Shown: one piece after another, positions 51,667 through 60,570 of the stretch
Layout: each line of letters starts with the position of its first letter
Position numbering within the stretch: the first letter of the stretch is position 1
Assembly (NCBI RefSeq): GCF_003605635.1
Contig: NZ_QMDW01000001.1
Span: forward strand, 124,001-188,000
DNA length: 64,000 bases
Direction: 5' to 3'
From: Halonotius pteroides
Lineage (GTDB): Archaea; Halobacteriota; Halobacteria; Halobacteriales; Haloferacaceae
The notes under the pieces: model-generated
Databases searched by the model: none
Told to the model about the DNA's origin: nothing
What the model saw: only the letters and a program-made list of their open reading frames with translations
Position numbers and translations under genes: made by a program

Positions 51667-52974
51667 TTAGACCTCGTTAGATAATTTTTTCTCGCCAATA
51701 TTAATGTCACTTGCCCTGACTTCCCCCGTCATTAGTCGGGGTAGTAGCGTTTGTTTCATTTCCTCCAAATAACGATTCTCAATCATATTGCTAAACTGAA
51801 GTTCTTTCATAGATTGGACAATATCAGAGAATCGCTCAATCTCAGATTCTGGTGGTAGAATAACAGGATATGATTTGATGACGTCCTGCCTAAGATGATG
51901 TACCGTACTTCCGGTTGCATGAGCATGACAATAGTTCCTAAATTTGTCGGATCTCATTAGATAGTAGAGGAAATATTCGTCCAACATATTGTCTTCTTTT
52001 GGAGAAATGTCACAGACATCCTGAGAGATAATAATGCGATCCTCATCAAATATTGGCGGGATCAAAGCAGGACTGCCTAATAGCGAACCGTCCATAGTTT
52101 GTTCTGTGATTGCAATAATTAGATCATATGGCTCCATCTCATATCTTTCTTTCATTTCTTCTTTTGTATAAAACTTCATACCGTCCTCTCTAAACCCTCC
52201 GCCTTCTTCTACATTTTTTAGGTTGATCATTGGGTATCCTTCTTCTCCCTTCTTATCAAGGTAGTCACTGGTGTATGAGAGCCCTCGGCTTGGGTTGACC
52301 AATTCTCCTAATTCTTTAACTTGAAATTCTGAAGGAATTTGACCTTCTTTAGAGTCTTTGAAATCCGTATAGTTGTCAAAGTCGATGAACCAAGATTGGA
52401 AGAGTGCATCAGCAATGGCCTCCAACCGGTCGTTCATCTCTATATTTGTCTGTATTTTGTCATCAAAGTCGGTGAGTACGTCGGCTATCTTTTTTTGATA
52501 TTCCAGTGGTGGGAGCGGTATTTTTATCTTTTCACACTCAGGAACACGAATATGATCAACGGTTGACCCGCTTCCCTTGTATTTGTGAATCTGATTCTGT
52601 ACAAAAGGGCTTAGAAACGCATAAGTTAGGTATCTGGAATCAAGCACTTCTGGATCAGGTCGATATTGCATTACACGTTGACCCAAAAATACCGTATCAT
52701 CTTCTCTAACGAGTCCAACGTCCCCAAGAGGGGCTTCTCTAGTTAAAAGAACATCACCTTTGTTCACCTCCGCTCGGCGGATCCATTCCTCATACGTTTC
52801 TTCCGTTACATAATCTACGTCACTGAGATCAATTCGTCCTTCACCGATATTTGTAGTCCTCAGCATCTTATACGGTGTAGGGCCATCCACTGTCGGAGCT
52901 GTGTTATTGATACAATCAACTATGAGTTCACAGGCTTCTCTGACCTCTACTACATCCCAATCAGATTTCATCAT
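51667..52974 (-). CDS. hsdS: Type I restriction specificity subunit S
   Basis: 435-residue specificity subunit with two target-recognition domains. The first (residues 1 to about 185, GDVLLTREAPLGDVGLV ... IRVPECEKIKIPLPPLEYQKKIADVLTDFDDKIQTNIEMNDRLEAIADALF) ends in a conserved helix; the second (about 205-435) repeats the layout (ITEQTMDGSLLGSPALI ... VILPPESEIERFSDIVQSMKELQFSNMIENRYLEEMKQTLLPRLMTGEV). The start overlaps the end of HsdM by 11-14 bases. The target site cannot be read from the sequence. Confidence 0.93.
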   Translation of the reverse strand: MMKSDWDVVEVREACELIVDCINNTAPTVDGPTPYKMLRTTNIGEGRIDLSDVDYVTEETYEEWIRRAEVNKGDVLLTREAPLGDVGLVREDDTVFLGQRVMQYRPDPEVLDSRYLTYAFLSPFVQNQIHKYKGSGSTVDHIRVPECEKIKIPLPPLEYQKKIADVLTDFDDKIQTNIEMNDRLEAIADALFQSWFIDFDNYTDFKDSKEGQIPSEFQVKELGELVNPSRGLSYTSDYLDKKGEEGYPMINLKNVEEGGGFREDGMKFYTKEEMKERYEMEPYDLIIAITEQTMDGSLLGSPALIPPIFDEDRIIISQDVCDISPKEDNMLDEYFLYYLMRSDKFRNYCHAHATGSTVHHLRQDVIKSYPVILPPESEIERFSDIVQSMKELQFSNMIENRYLEEMKQTLLPRLMTGEVRASDINIGEKKLSNEV

Positions 52975-54553
52975 AACCAAGCCCCCGGAGATTTTCACGG
53001 ATGTTTTCTTTAAGTGAATCGCTCTCCTCGAACTGTCCTGCTAATGCTTCTGTCAACCGAGACATCTTTTTATCAAACGGTTCCCCCTCATAATCTTCGT
53101 CTTTTATTCCAACGTATCTGCCAGGAGTAATCACCCAGTTTTGCTCTTTAATCTCATCCCGGCTGGCCACGGCACAGAATCCAACTTCATCTGAGTACTC
53201 TTCAGCATTTTTCTCCCCTCGATATGCTCTTACTATCTCTGTGATTTTTGATATATGATCTTCCGATAATTCATTCAGTGTTCGGTCAATTTCTTCATAC
53301 ATGTCTCTGGCATCTACGAATAATGTCTCCCCACTTCTATCCCTATATTCGTCAGATTTCTTTCCTTTACTCAGAATCCAGATACACACGGGAATTGAGG
53401 TTGTATAGAATAATTCTCCTGGAAGAGCAATAACTGCGTCAACTAGATCTTCTTTGATGATCTCTTTTCGAATCTCACCTTCTGGATCCTGGTTGGCGAG
53501 AGAACCATTCGCCATAACAGTTGCTGCCATTCCATCTTCATCGAGATGGTGGATCATATGCTGAATAAACGCGAAATTTGCATTTCGAGCGGGAGCCATC
53601 CCGTAATCAAAACGAGGATCATCATCTGCGATTGAGTTCTTTCCCCAGTCATCCATATTGAACGGAGGATTGGTAATGATATAATCGGCATCAAGACCTT
53701 TATGTTGGTCATCACGTATACTGTCACCAAGCTTAATATTCCCATCTAGACCCCTGAGGTACAGGTTCATTTTACAAATCCGCCATGTTGATTCCTTAAT
53801 TTCTTGACCGTAGATGGAAATTTGATCAGTATCTCCACCGTGATTCTGAAGGAATTTATGACTCTGTACAAACATCCCTCCAGACCCGCAGAATGGGTCA
53901 AAAATACGGCCTTCGTAGGGTTCCAGTATTTCGACGAGAAGTTCGACTACACTTTTCGGCGTGTAGAATTCTCCTCCTTTTTGACCGCCTTCCATAGCAA
54001 ATTTTTTGATAAAGAACTCATACACGCGCCCAAAGATATCTTCATCCTGTTTTTTATCTCCGTTCTCATCTTTCTGAGACATCTCAATATCAGCAAAGAG
54101 GTTAATTAGTCCCTCCAATGAATCATGGGGAAGAGTAGAACGAGAGTATCCCTTCGGGAGCATCCCTTTTAATCGAGGGTTTTCCTCCTCGACTGCTCGC
54201 ATAGCTTCGTCTATCTTTTGTCCGATCTGAGGATCAGTTGCATTATTAACAAGATGGTTCCACCTTGCTTCCTCAGGAATGTAGAAGACGTTTTCTCGGG
54301 TATATTCGTCGTTATCTTTTAAGATATATTCGCGTTCCTTCTCGTCTTCAGTGTAGTAACGGGAGTCTGGATCATCGATTTTTCTTTCTAATTCCGCCCT
54401 CCTTTCCTCAAAAGAATCTGACATATTCTTTAAGAACAAGAGTCCAAGAGTGTAGTCCTTGTATTCTGATGGGTCAACTGGTCCACGTAGTTTCGTAGCT
54501 GTTTCCCAGAGTTTCTTTTCAAGTTCGCCGTTAGAATTTCCCGCAATTGCCAT
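52961..54553 (-). CDS. hsdM: Type I restriction-modification methyltransferase M
   Basis: 530-residue N6-adenine methylase from the ATG at 54,553 (MAIAGNSNGELEKKLWETATKLRGPVDPSEYKDYTLGLLFLKNMSDSFEE). A helical N-terminal domain is followed by GGEFYTPKSVVELLVEILEPYEGRIFDPFCGSGGMFVQ (SAM-binding motif I) and DYIITNPPFNMDDWG (catalytic NPPF). The upstream reading to 54,619 is not conserved in type. It lies 62 bases behind the TBP-like gene on the same strand, then overlaps HsdS, so all four may form one transcript. Confidence 0.96.
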   Translation of the reverse strand: MAIAGNSNGELEKKLWETATKLRGPVDPSEYKDYTLGLLFLKNMSDSFEERRAELERKIDDPDSRYYTEDEKEREYILKDNDEYTRENVFYIPEEARWNHLVNNATDPQIGQKIDEAMRAVEEENPRLKGMLPKGYSRSTLPHDSLEGLINLFADIEMSQKDENGDKKQDEDIFGRVYEFFIKKFAMEGGQKGGEFYTPKSVVELLVEILEPYEGRIFDPFCGSGGMFVQSHKFLQNHGGDTDQISIYGQEIKESTWRICKMNLYLRGLDGNIKLGDSIRDDQHKGLDADYIITNPPFNMDDWGKNSIADDDPRFDYGMAPARNANFAFIQHMIHHLDEDGMAATVMANGSLANQDPEGEIRKEIIKEDLVDAVIALPGELFYTTSIPVCIWILSKGKKSDEYRDRSGETLFVDARDMYEEIDRTLNELSEDHISKITEIVRAYRGEKNAEEYSDEVGFCAVASRDEIKEQNWVITPGRYVGIKDEDYEGEPFDKKMSRLTEALAGQFEESDSLKENIRENLRGLGYDEI

Positions 54554-54615
54554 ACATAGTGTTGCTGAGGAAACACTGTTAATGGTTGCGTTGAACTGGC
54601 GGCCATCAACAGAGG

Positions 54616-55152
54616 TCAACGAAGTATCTGAAGCTGGTCTCCCAGATGAGACTCTGACTTCTCCGCTTCCTCCCTGCTTATAGTACCGCTGATAATCGAT
54701 TTTCCGCTAGCAAATACGAGCATCACCGTTCCCAGATCTGGAGGTCGATAGATTACGCCAGGGAACTGCTCTGGTTCATATTCGACGTTCTCAAGTCCTA
54801 GGTGGATAGCTAAAGCCTCTAATTGAATCTCTGTATCGAAGTCTGCGAGATAGACAGAGTTGTTTTGTCTGAAAGGGACTTCATCAAACTCCACGCCGAT
54901 TTTTCGAAGGGCACTCAGCAGGTCTTCCTTGGCCTCAAACAATGCTTCCCTGTTGGGGGTACCTCGGATCTGGAAAGTCCCTGTACGGTAGAGAGTAAGA
55001 GCCGGTCCTCCTTCCTCCAAACGTATCGTCGCCATAGAATTGCTGTGAGTTTTAGCCTCTATGTCGAATTCGTCAGAAAGAGCTTGAATAACCTCTGAAA
55101 GCTCTATTTGCCTGCCGAGCTCTCCACTTCCCATCGTACTTACTACGTGCAT
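54616..55152 (-). CDS. Divergent TATA-binding protein with a degenerate first repeat
   Basis: 178-residue protein. The C-terminal repeat is clear TBP: QLEALAIHLGLENVEYEPEQFPGVIYRPPDLGTVMLVFASGKSIISGTISREEAEKSESHLGDQLQ, with both Phe residues that push into the minor groove. The N-terminal repeat (ELGRQIELSEVIQALSDEFDIEAKTHSNSMATIRLEEGGPALTLYRTGTFQIRG) keeps the spacing but has lost the FPG loop and its Phe. Normal archaeal TBP is nearly symmetric. It sits directly upstream of hsdM. It may direct transcription of element genes, or compete with the host TBP. An ATG seven codons downstream is an alternative start. Confidence 0.85.
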   Translation of the reverse strand: MHVVSTMGSGELGRQIELSEVIQALSDEFDIEAKTHSNSMATIRLEEGGPALTLYRTGTFQIRGTPNREALFEAKEDLLSALRKIGVEFDEVPFRQNNSVYLADFDTEIQLEALAIHLGLENVEYEPEQFPGVIYRPPDLGTVMLVFASGKSIISGTISREEAEKSESHLGDQLQILR

Positions 55153-55221
55153 CCAGGTTATCTATTCGGAGAAGCCCATTCCTCTTTATTCCACTCGTTT
55201 CATTTTTATAAGATCTCTCGG

Positions 55222-56091
55222 TCACCAGTCTGTCAGCCCGCTTTGTTCGGTCAGTACCTCTGTTGTTTCCATGACTTTCCGGTTCCCGGATTTTCTCAGC
55301 ACCATTCCCGTGTACTGTTCTTTGCCGTGGCGGTCAGCTAGGCTCTCCAGATACTGTTCGGCCTCATCTATAGAGCCGAAGAAGGGGTCGACCAGTTCAT
55401 CTCCGGCCTCGGTGTGGTACACGACTCCTTCGTCTCCACTCCAGTAGTACTGCGTTCTGCTGCCTCCATCTGGCAGAATCTCTTCCTCAGCTTCTTTCTC
55501 GAATGCCTGGTCAATCGCCTGTTTGTAGTGTGCCTCGGGGAAGTAATTCTCCAGTTTGAAGCGGAGAGGTCCGGAGAAGGAGGTGCCGCCGGTAAGATTC
55601 ATCCAGTACGGCTTATCCTCCTCGACGAACCGTTTCTCCTCGGCGTATTCTTCGAGCAGTTCATCTACTCCCTGTATCGTTCATCACCTTCTTCGGGCTC
55701 AAGCAACGCCTCTAACTCGGTTTCGAAGACCCCGATGACCTCCTCAACCTCGCCTCCGTCAGGGTACAAGGGTGCGTCTTCCTCCGGATCTAGATCAGTA
55801 CGGTACGCACCGGCTTTTTCCAGTTGTTCCTGGCTGAAGTAGCCGTACTCCCATTCTCCGTAGGTGTTGGGAGAGCGGACACGGCCGAAGTAGACATCGT
55901 CGTCATCCCCGGCCTTGTCGTAGGCCTCCCACTCCCAGTCCGGGAGAAACGCGGCCTCCCACTCCGCGACAGGCTCCTCCTCATCGTAATCAGTAATTGT
56001 ACGTCACCGCCGGCCGAACCTTGGCTTTGGAAGATTTTTGACTGGCTTTGTATACCTCCTCTCGTATATCCGATGTAACAGTAGTCATCAT
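55222..56091 (-). pseudogene. Element gene broken by two frameshifts
   Basis: Three consecutive minus-strand frames read as one acidic protein of about 285 residues. The first part starts at 56,091 (MMTTVTSDIREEVYKASQKSSKAKVRPAVTYNY) and stops at 55,990. The second, without start codon, reads TDYDEEEPVAEWEAAFLPDWEWEAYDKAGDD ... EPEEGDERYRE and stops at 55,665. The third, again with no start until 55,602, reads VDELLEEYAEEKRFVEEDKPYWMNLTGGTSFSGPLRFKLENYFPEAH ... QSGLTDW. Removing one T near 55,990 joins the first two as VTYNYDYDEEEP. Sequencing error, true decay or recoding are possible. The domain is not recognised. A separate gene beginning at 55,602 cannot be excluded. Confidence 0.6.
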
Positions 56092-56210
56092 CCTGTGGAG
56101 AACACGGAATCCGTAAAGCTAGTAGAGAGATGAGACACCGTATTTCGTATGAAATTAATAAAGAAAAAGTAGGAGAGTGTCTGATTGGCTGACTTTCTAA
56201 GGACTCTTTT

Positions 56211-56636
56211 TCAAGCCAGTTTCTCGGCTACATCGTAGGCGAAGTCGGTATCTCCTTCACTGTAATTTCCTTCTTCCAGGTCTTCTATCATCTGATCGAT
56301 CTCGTCCCTTTCATCCAGGCTTCTTTTCGTCAGATACGCGGGTAGTGTGGAAACACCCAGGGCTCCAACGAGTCCAACTGTGGCAAGATTACTCTGTGTG
56401 ATTGTGTCGACCTGTTCTGAGATCTGTGAGTAGAACTCTGGAGCAAGCTTGCCGGCTACACCAGCACCTGAGATTCCAAGTCCTGTCGTTGCGCGTTGTT
56501 TAGCTTGTTCGTGATACTCCTCGCTTTCATTCTCTAATGCACTTATTACATCATCTAAAGATTCGTAGTAAAATTCTTCTCCCTGTGTTGCGAGTGCTGT
56601 ATTTATTTCCTCAAGATAATCTCCCAAATTGTTCAC
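56211..56636 (-). CDS. Hypothetical element protein with two Gly-rich hydrophobic segments
   Basis: 141-residue protein. Acidic helices at each end (NNLGDYLEEINTALATQGEEFYYESLDDVISALENESEEYHEQ; SLDERDEIDQMIEDLEEGNYSEGDTDFAYDVAEKLA) flank TTGLGISGAGVAGKLA and NLATVGLVGALGVSTLPAYL, two moderately hydrophobic Gly/Ala segments that may lie in the membrane as a hairpin. No family recognised. Confidence 0.6.
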   Translation of the reverse strand: MNNLGDYLEEINTALATQGEEFYYESLDDVISALENESEEYHEQAKQRATTGLGISGAGVAGKLAPEFYSQISEQVDTITQSNLATVGLVGALGVSTLPAYLTKRSLDERDEIDQMIEDLEEGNYSEGDTDFAYDVAEKLA

Positions 56637-56712
56637 CTTATAGTCACAAATCTAATATGAATATTATTAATGTATTCTGAATACAAAGATAGAATAAAAA
56701 CAAGAATAGGCG

Positions 56713-57648
56713 CTATGCCTGCATCTCGTGCTCCTCCATCAACTCTCTAAGCGCGCTTTCTTCACCCGGCCAGTACGGCTCTGCATCTCCCTGCTCGATC
56801 AAATCCCGCGAACGAGTATAAACAGCTGAACGACCGAGATTCTCAGGTTCCGGTACATCGTTACCGCCGCTCTCCAGGAGCTGGGCGGCCTGCTCAAACC
56901 CTTGCGCCAACTCATAATCAGGTACATCCCGCGTGTAATGCGTAAGTGCGCGTGTACCTGTGTTGTACGTCTCCCAGAGTGTTGGAGACTCCAGATCCTC
57001 CACCTCACTATGCATAGCATTCAGAAGATCCGGTACAGGATTCTCCAAGTACCGATCAATCCCGGTATCCATCAACACCAAAAGGGCCTCATCCTGATTC
57101 ATCAACTCTCTATTTTGGGCTTGGGCTAACCGGTGCTCGATCTCCGCCGGCGACTCAATCACGGCATCAACAGCGTTGTACGCCAAACCCGGCTGGAACG
57201 GCTCGCTGTGAGTCTGATCAAATCCGAGCTCGGAGATGAAGGCGGTCATCCCGTTACTACATACCTGGCGCTCCGCACCCACTTCGTACTTCAAACCGTG
57301 AAAACCACTGTGACCGCTCTGCACCTGTAAACCCAGGTCGATAGGATCATCCTCGGCAGCGTACACCGTTGCACCGTCAAAATCTATTTTCGCACTCATC
57401 TTGTGCGCAGTAGGAGAGATAGAAACTCTGCCCTGTGGCTCTACCTCTTCGTGCCTGTCCACTGCGTCCCCGACCGTCTCCAGGATATCCCCGTACTGGA
57501 TGATGTTGTAGAAATCATCGCTGCTGGAGACGACACCGGTGGCTCTGCCATCGTCAGTCCACAAACTGTCCCGGTACGGAATATCCTCCCAGTCATCCTC
57601 CCCGGTGTGATGGGCGTAGACTTCGTGCCGGTCCACCTCCGGAAGCAT
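56713..57648 (-). CDS. DUF932-like phage/plasmid protein
   Basis: 311-residue protein. The middle matches the DUF932 pattern found in phage and plasmid proteins: VVSSSDDFYNIIQYGDILETVGDAVDRHEEVEPQGRVSISPTAHKMSAKIDF ... IDLGLQVQSGHSGFHGLKYEVGAERQVCSNGMTAF. The function of the family is unclear; it often sits near antirestriction or plasmid-maintenance genes. The frame continues upstream of the ATG as coding-like sequence (VEEYVFDGLDELYETAE) without a standard start codon before a stop near 57,740, so the real start is uncertain. Confidence 0.7.
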   Translation of the reverse strand: MLPEVDRHEVYAHHTGEDDWEDIPYRDSLWTDDGRATGVVSSSDDFYNIIQYGDILETVGDAVDRHEEVEPQGRVSISPTAHKMSAKIDFDGATVYAAEDDPIDLGLQVQSGHSGFHGLKYEVGAERQVCSNGMTAFISELGFDQTHSEPFQPGLAYNAVDAVIESPAEIEHRLAQAQNRELMNQDEALLVLMDTGIDRYLENPVPDLLNAMHSEVEDLESPTLWETYNTGTRALTHYTRDVPDYELAQGFEQAAQLLESGGNDVPEPENLGRSAVYTRSRDLIEQGDAEPYWPGEESALRELMEEHEMQA

Positions 57649-57827
57649 TTCTGCGGTTTCGTAAAGCTCGTCTAAACCATCGAAAACGTACTCTTCGACT
57701 TGAATCGTTGAATCACCTTGTGGAGAAAACAGGTGACCGAAACGCTACTATTCAAGCCACACACCAAGTTTCGGATGAACAATAAGAACAACCAACAGCA
57801 AGTTCTCAAATACCAGGTCGAAAATAG

Positions 57828-57968
57828 ATGCTTACAAACCAGAAGCTCTGGCTCTTCACCGCAGCAGTAGGCGGAATAAGAATAGCACAGGGCTACTGGA
57901 AACTCTCAACGCCAATCACAATAATAAGCATCATGATGTACCTGAAAAGAAGTGAAAAACCTCTCTAA
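57828..57968 (+). CDS. Small membrane-like protein (46 aa)
   Basis: 46-residue frame: MLTNQKLWLFTAAVGGIRIA, then QGYWKLSTPITIISIMMYLKRSEKPL. One or two hydrophobic segments with a basic end. Its codon use (AGA, ATA) suits the element. It stands alone on the plus strand between minus-strand genes. A second small frame overlaps it and is less convincing. Confidence 0.4.
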   Translation: MLTNQKLWLFTAAVGGIRIAQGYWKLSTPITIISIMMYLKRSEKPL

Positions 57969-58030
57969 ATCCTGGATCTAAAACAATTCAGAGACCAATC
58001 ACCCTTACTTTCTCACCTGCTCAAATCCCT

Positions 58031-59878
58031 TTACTCTTCGAAATCTGAAATCATTTCTATGCGTTCTTTGTATATATTGTGAGATGTTCCCAGCAAAAAC
58101 TCGCCGAAATAAAATTCGTAAAATGGTTTCCAGAGTCTCTCAAATCCATGAAGCTCGGCATCCTGGGTCTTGAAATCGTGATATAACTTGTACATCTTCC
58201 TATTTGCTTTCAAAACGGTCTGCTTGTCTGTTTTATCGACGGCGTACTTGTCAGCGGATTTTTCTATACCCGGGTACCCATAAAAAGCAAGCAGAGTATT
58301 TCTGCCACCAAACCCTACCGAAAGGATACTGGCTACAATATTAGCTAAAAGATCCCTGTTAATAATATGATACTCTTCATGTCTTAATACAGCCTTCAGC
58401 TCATCATCGTCCAGCTTTTCAACAACAGCTTGGCTGACAAGGATAGAGGTTGAGCCAAAGCCCGTTGAAACCGGTCCAACGACAGGTGCCTTAGAGTCAA
58501 CCGTAACCACATTAATTGATGCTAAATCCGTATCCAGGGAATCCAGCTCAGTGTAAATCCTTCTCTCTTGATACAATGAAACAATATGCCGTACCCATAG
58601 AGCAGTTGTTAGGATCAGCGGCGTGAAAAACACGAGATAATACAGGGTCGTGTACGCCCGCGTGGACAAGAAAGGTAAACCGGCCATACTCTGCTCGATA
58701 ACTATCAAGCTACCACCAATATAGTTCTCGGACATTACAAGGATATTAGAATAGAACCCGGAGGATAGCAGTACTGCTGATTCAGACGGCACCAAGACGA
58801 CCCCGGCAAAGTCATAGACCAAGATCGCAGCCGCCAGACCTCCAAGCAAGAGAACCATCAGGTTGGAAAAAAAGAATGCCACTGCTGAAAGAGAGGAGAT
58901 AACACTCGAATCAGTGCCCTGAATCCGTGAGTTCCTCAAGTACCGGTGTGTCCTATAGCAGCTAAGATACTCAAAACTGATCAGAAGAATCATAAATAAA
59001 ATAAAATTATTGACAAGAGAAGGAATCCCGTTATAAAGCGTAGCCATAGCCTCTGACCCTGCAAAACTTCCAGTGAAATCAGAGAACATACTGGCCAAGC
59101 CAAACAACGGAATATCGTCTTCAATTTCAGAATAAAAAGACAGAGATACATCAAATCCCGATAGCAAGGAAAGCGGACCCAGAGCAATGAAAACAAGCAA
59201 TCCGAAAGGGATCAAACGGTAGAATGCTGCTTGAAACGGGATGATCAACAGCTTTGAAAAACCGGTTTTCTCCCGCGGAATATACACATCCACAAGAATC
59301 TTGAATACACTACCGGTCAATATCATAGTGACGACGACTCCTGTCACAACCGGAGGAAAAAGGAATGCAAATCTTGAGAAAACAGCAGCAAGGATACCGA
59401 GAACAGCTAAACCCGGATACGGATTAGAAAACCAGGAAACTATCACCCCATAATCTTGAATATCAACCAAGTTCTCGTGACTAACAGTAAATAAAGTAAG
59501 TAACCCTACAACAGCGGTTACAGACAATAGAAGCAAATACCCATAATCCTCGTAGAAAATGCTTCGAGTAAGATCAGGAAGCAACGCAACATATAGACAG
59601 TAAGAAACAATCAGGCAAGCGGAAAGAGCAAAGAAAACCGGATCAACATATGTTCCTGTATAGACCCTACCTTCCTCATAATCCAGTGACACCCTTCGTT
59701 CACACAAGCCTAGAAACCTGCTGAAACTCCAAGATTTAGAAACAGTGAAGCCACCTTCATTTTCCTCCTGTTCAACCACCGGTTCAATATCAACCTCATC
59801 AAGATCCTTCTCCACTTTCTCAACAGCCTTGTCAAAGAGACTGGTTACATCCCACGTCTCAGAACTTAACCTAATCAC
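58031..59878 (-). CDS. Multi-pass membrane M48-type metalloprotease
   Basis: 615-residue protein with at least eight hydrophobic segments and a late zinc-protease domain: DSLDTDLASINVVTVDSKAPVVGPVSTGFGSTSILVSQAVVEKLDDDELKAVLRHEEYHIINRDLLANIVASI. HEEYH is the HExxH site and EKSADKYAV supplies the third ligand. The domain resembles M48/BlaR1-type peptidases. A cytoplasmic N-terminal segment of about 80 residues is present. Its ATG overlaps the stop of the AbrB-like gene by four bases, so the two are made together. It may process a regulator or a channel protein. Confidence 0.82.
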   Translation of the reverse strand: MIRLSSETWDVTSLFDKAVEKVEKDLDEVDIEPVVEQEENEGGFTVSKSWSFSRFLGLCERRVSLDYEEGRVYTGTYVDPVFFALSACLIVSYCLYVALLPDLTRSIFYEDYGYLLLLSVTAVVGLLTLFTVSHENLVDIQDYGVIVSWFSNPYPGLAVLGILAAVFSRFAFLFPPVVTGVVVTMILTGSVFKILVDVYIPREKTGFSKLLIIPFQAAFYRLIPFGLLVFIALGPLSLLSGFDVSLSFYSEIEDDIPLFGLASMFSDFTGSFAGSEAMATLYNGIPSLVNNFILFMILLISFEYLSCYRTHRYLRNSRIQGTDSSVISSLSAVAFFFSNLMVLLLGGLAAAILVYDFAGVVLVPSESAVLLSSGFYSNILVMSENYIGGSLIVIEQSMAGLPFLSTRAYTTLYYLVFFTPLILTTALWVRHIVSLYQERRIYTELDSLDTDLASINVVTVDSKAPVVGPVSTGFGSTSILVSQAVVEKLDDDELKAVLRHEEYHIINRDLLANIVASILSVGFGGRNTLLAFYGYPGIEKSADKYAVDKTDKQTVLKANRKMYKLYHDFKTQDAELHGFERLWKPFYEFYFGEFLLGTSHNIYKERIEMISDFEE

Positions 59879-60345
59879 AAGTTAGGTAGAAATCCAGGTG
59901 CGTTCAAGATACCCTTACGTAAATCATCATCATCAAAATCATCATTAGGATGAGATTTGGTGGGAAGCAATTCAGCTGATTGACCATTATCAAGCAAAAA
60001 CGCATATCTTGCACCCGTCTTTTCAACCTCAAAATCTTCGTACATCAAGTAAAATAAATGTTCACCTTTCTCAAACCTCGACAAAACAGAGTCCTCAAAT
60101 TCATCGGGCGGTCTAATTTTCTGATTGTCTCCCTCACAGAATATTTTAGTTCGGTTAATAAACTCATATGTGGGCTTGTAGATAGGCTTATTCGAGATCA
60201 CAATAAATTTTGCATTCTTTTCAATTTGCCAGTGAACAGCTGGTCGCTCCTCATTCTCCATGAGTGGTTCTCTCACCTCATCAGGAATCCTGATCTTCCG
60301 GTTGCTCAAAACAGGCCGGCTCTGAACAAAACGCCAGTCACTCAT
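59875..60345 (-). CDS. AbrB-like N-terminal domain protein coupled to the protease gene
   Basis: 156-residue protein from the ATG at 60,345 (MSDWRFVQSRPVLSNRKIRIPDEVREPLMENEERPAVHWQIEKNAKFIVISNKP). The first 55 residues match an AbrB/SpoVT-type swapped-hairpin pattern (a basic strand, I-P-x-E-V-R, and a final strand). The C-terminal part (EFINRTKIFCEGDNQKIRPPDEFEDSVLSRFEKGEHLFYLMYEDFEVEKTGARYAFLLDNGQ) is of unknown type. It could bind the promoter region between it and the VirB2-like gene. It precedes and overlaps the protease gene. DNA binding is an inference. Confidence 0.6.
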   Translation of the reverse strand: MSDWRFVQSRPVLSNRKIRIPDEVREPLMENEERPAVHWQIEKNAKFIVISNKPIYKPTYEFINRTKIFCEGDNQKIRPPDEFEDSVLSRFEKGEHLFYLMYEDFEVEKTGARYAFLLDNGQSAELLPTKSHPNDDFDDDDLRKGILNAPGFLPNL

Positions 60346-60351
60346 ACTCAC

Positions 60352-60570
60352 CTAGAAAGATTTCTACTGCTATAATAATTTCACGGACTCAAAGATGTGG
60401 TATCAGACGCGATTCGTTCTAACTCTATAATCAATAGTAGATGCATAAAATATATTACATTTAATCTGCTGCCGATCATATAGAAATTCGAAGTCAAATT
60501 CCAGCCTGAACCAAGGCTTGAATCCTGGCTTCTTCCGGGAAAAGACCCCGGAAAACACCTAAAAACAGCC
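60352..60570. promoter_or_regulatory. Divergent promoter region of the transfer operon, with leader hairpin
   Basis: 219 bases between the AbrB-like gene and the VirB2-like gene. AT-rich tracts (CTATAATAATTT near 60,370; CATAAAATATATTAC near 60,445-60,460) serve as TATA candidates for both directions. A 7-bp perfect hairpin TTCCGGG/CCCGGAA with seven-base loop (60,533-60,553) lies 17 bases before the VirB2 start and could block or guide translation. Confidence 0.55.
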
